Origin: Campylobacterales bacterium
GTDB lineage: Bacteria > Campylobacterota > Campylobacteria > Campylobacterales > QNZT01
Reading direction: 5' to 3'
Length of the DNA stretch: 5,813 nucleotides
Assembly: GCA_027080605.1 (NCBI GenBank)
Contig: JALWRO010000146.1
Location: 1 to 5,813 of the forward strand
The notes beneath the pieces were generated by a model. It was not told where the DNA came from. It ran no database searches and saw only the letters and a list, made by a program, of their open reading frames with translations. Made by a program: the position numbers and the translations under genes. Below, piece after piece: positions 5,790 through 5,813 of this stretch. Each line of letters opens with the position of its first letter. Position 1 is the stretch's first letter.

Positions 5790-5813
5790 TGGTGCGGACG
5801 AGAGGACTTGAAC
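5790..5813 (-). tRNA. tRNA, 3' end only (runs off the right edge), possibly tRNA-Leu
   Basis: On the minus strand the window ends with a T loop TTCAAGT, the T-stem 3' strand CCTCT, an acceptor 3' strand CGTCCGC, discriminator A and encoded CCA (5792 down to 5790). This is the 3' end of a tRNA lying 30 bases upstream of tRNA-Leu(CAG), probably in the same transcript. The acceptor half and A73 are compatible with another leucine tRNA, but the anticodon is outside the window, so identity is not determined. Confidence 0.82.

Noticed and set aside
1..5813. CRISPR arrays, transposons, phage genes or toxin-antitoxin pairs
   Set aside because: No regularly spaced repeats, terminal inverted repeats, transposase or integrase motifs, or paired small overlapping genes were found on either strand.

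Overview
The window looks like a chromosomal segment of a free-living Campylobacterota (epsilonproteobacterial) species of the Sulfurimonas/Sulfurovum/Sulfuricurvum kind. This is an inference. It rests on moderately AT-rich, lysine-rich coding sequence, promoters dominated by a strong -10 hexamer, and a membrane sensor with an Aer-like PAS domain and the GGDEF/EAL flavour (NIDNF, IVEYVHNKE) that I associate with that group. No ribosomal or other taxonomic marker is present, so genus is not claimed.

Layout from left to right. (1) Positions 1-130, minus strand: the N-terminal half of an acylphosphatase, with its own ribosome binding site and promoter in the 146-base gap at 131-276. (2) Positions 277-3150, minus strand: a 957-residue membrane-bound c-di-GMP protein with the order TM, NIT-like sensor, TM, HAMP, Aer-type PAS, GGDEF, EAL. 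The GGDEF half is altered at key residues, while most of the EAL active site is intact, so it is most likely a sensor-controlled c-di-GMP phosphodiesterase. (3) Positions 3207-3284, plus strand: tRNA-Pro(GGG) with its own extended -10 promoter. A perfect 12-base palindrome lies just upstream of that promoter and also covers the proposed TTG start of the neighbouring GGDEF/EAL gene. (4) Positions 3288-3476, minus strand: a 62-residue single-span membrane protein of unknown function with a near-consensus promoter and ribosome binding site. (5) Positions 3635-5659, plus strand: a 674-residue soluble protein of unknown function, reading divergently from (4) out of a short shared promoter region. 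(6) Positions 5675-5759, minus strand: tRNA-Leu(CAG), followed at the right edge by the 3' end of another minus-strand tRNA.

How the parts may work together. The NIT-like and Aer-type PAS sensors suggest that c-di-GMP turnover is tied to nitrogen-oxide or redox status, which would suit a chemolithotroph choosing between motile and attached life. The small membrane protein gene and the GGDEF/EAL gene share a strand, with tRNA-Pro embedded between them on the opposite strand and no visible terminator, so read-through antisense to the tRNA is possible.

The most unusual item is the 674-residue protein. I recognise no family, but it appears to carry two diverged copies of the same roughly 130-residue beta-rich unit, each ending in a similar DP-containing tail, on either side of a separate alpha/beta block. 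I found no transposase, integrase, phage gene, CRISPR array or defence cassette. The segment otherwise reads as ordinary chromosome.
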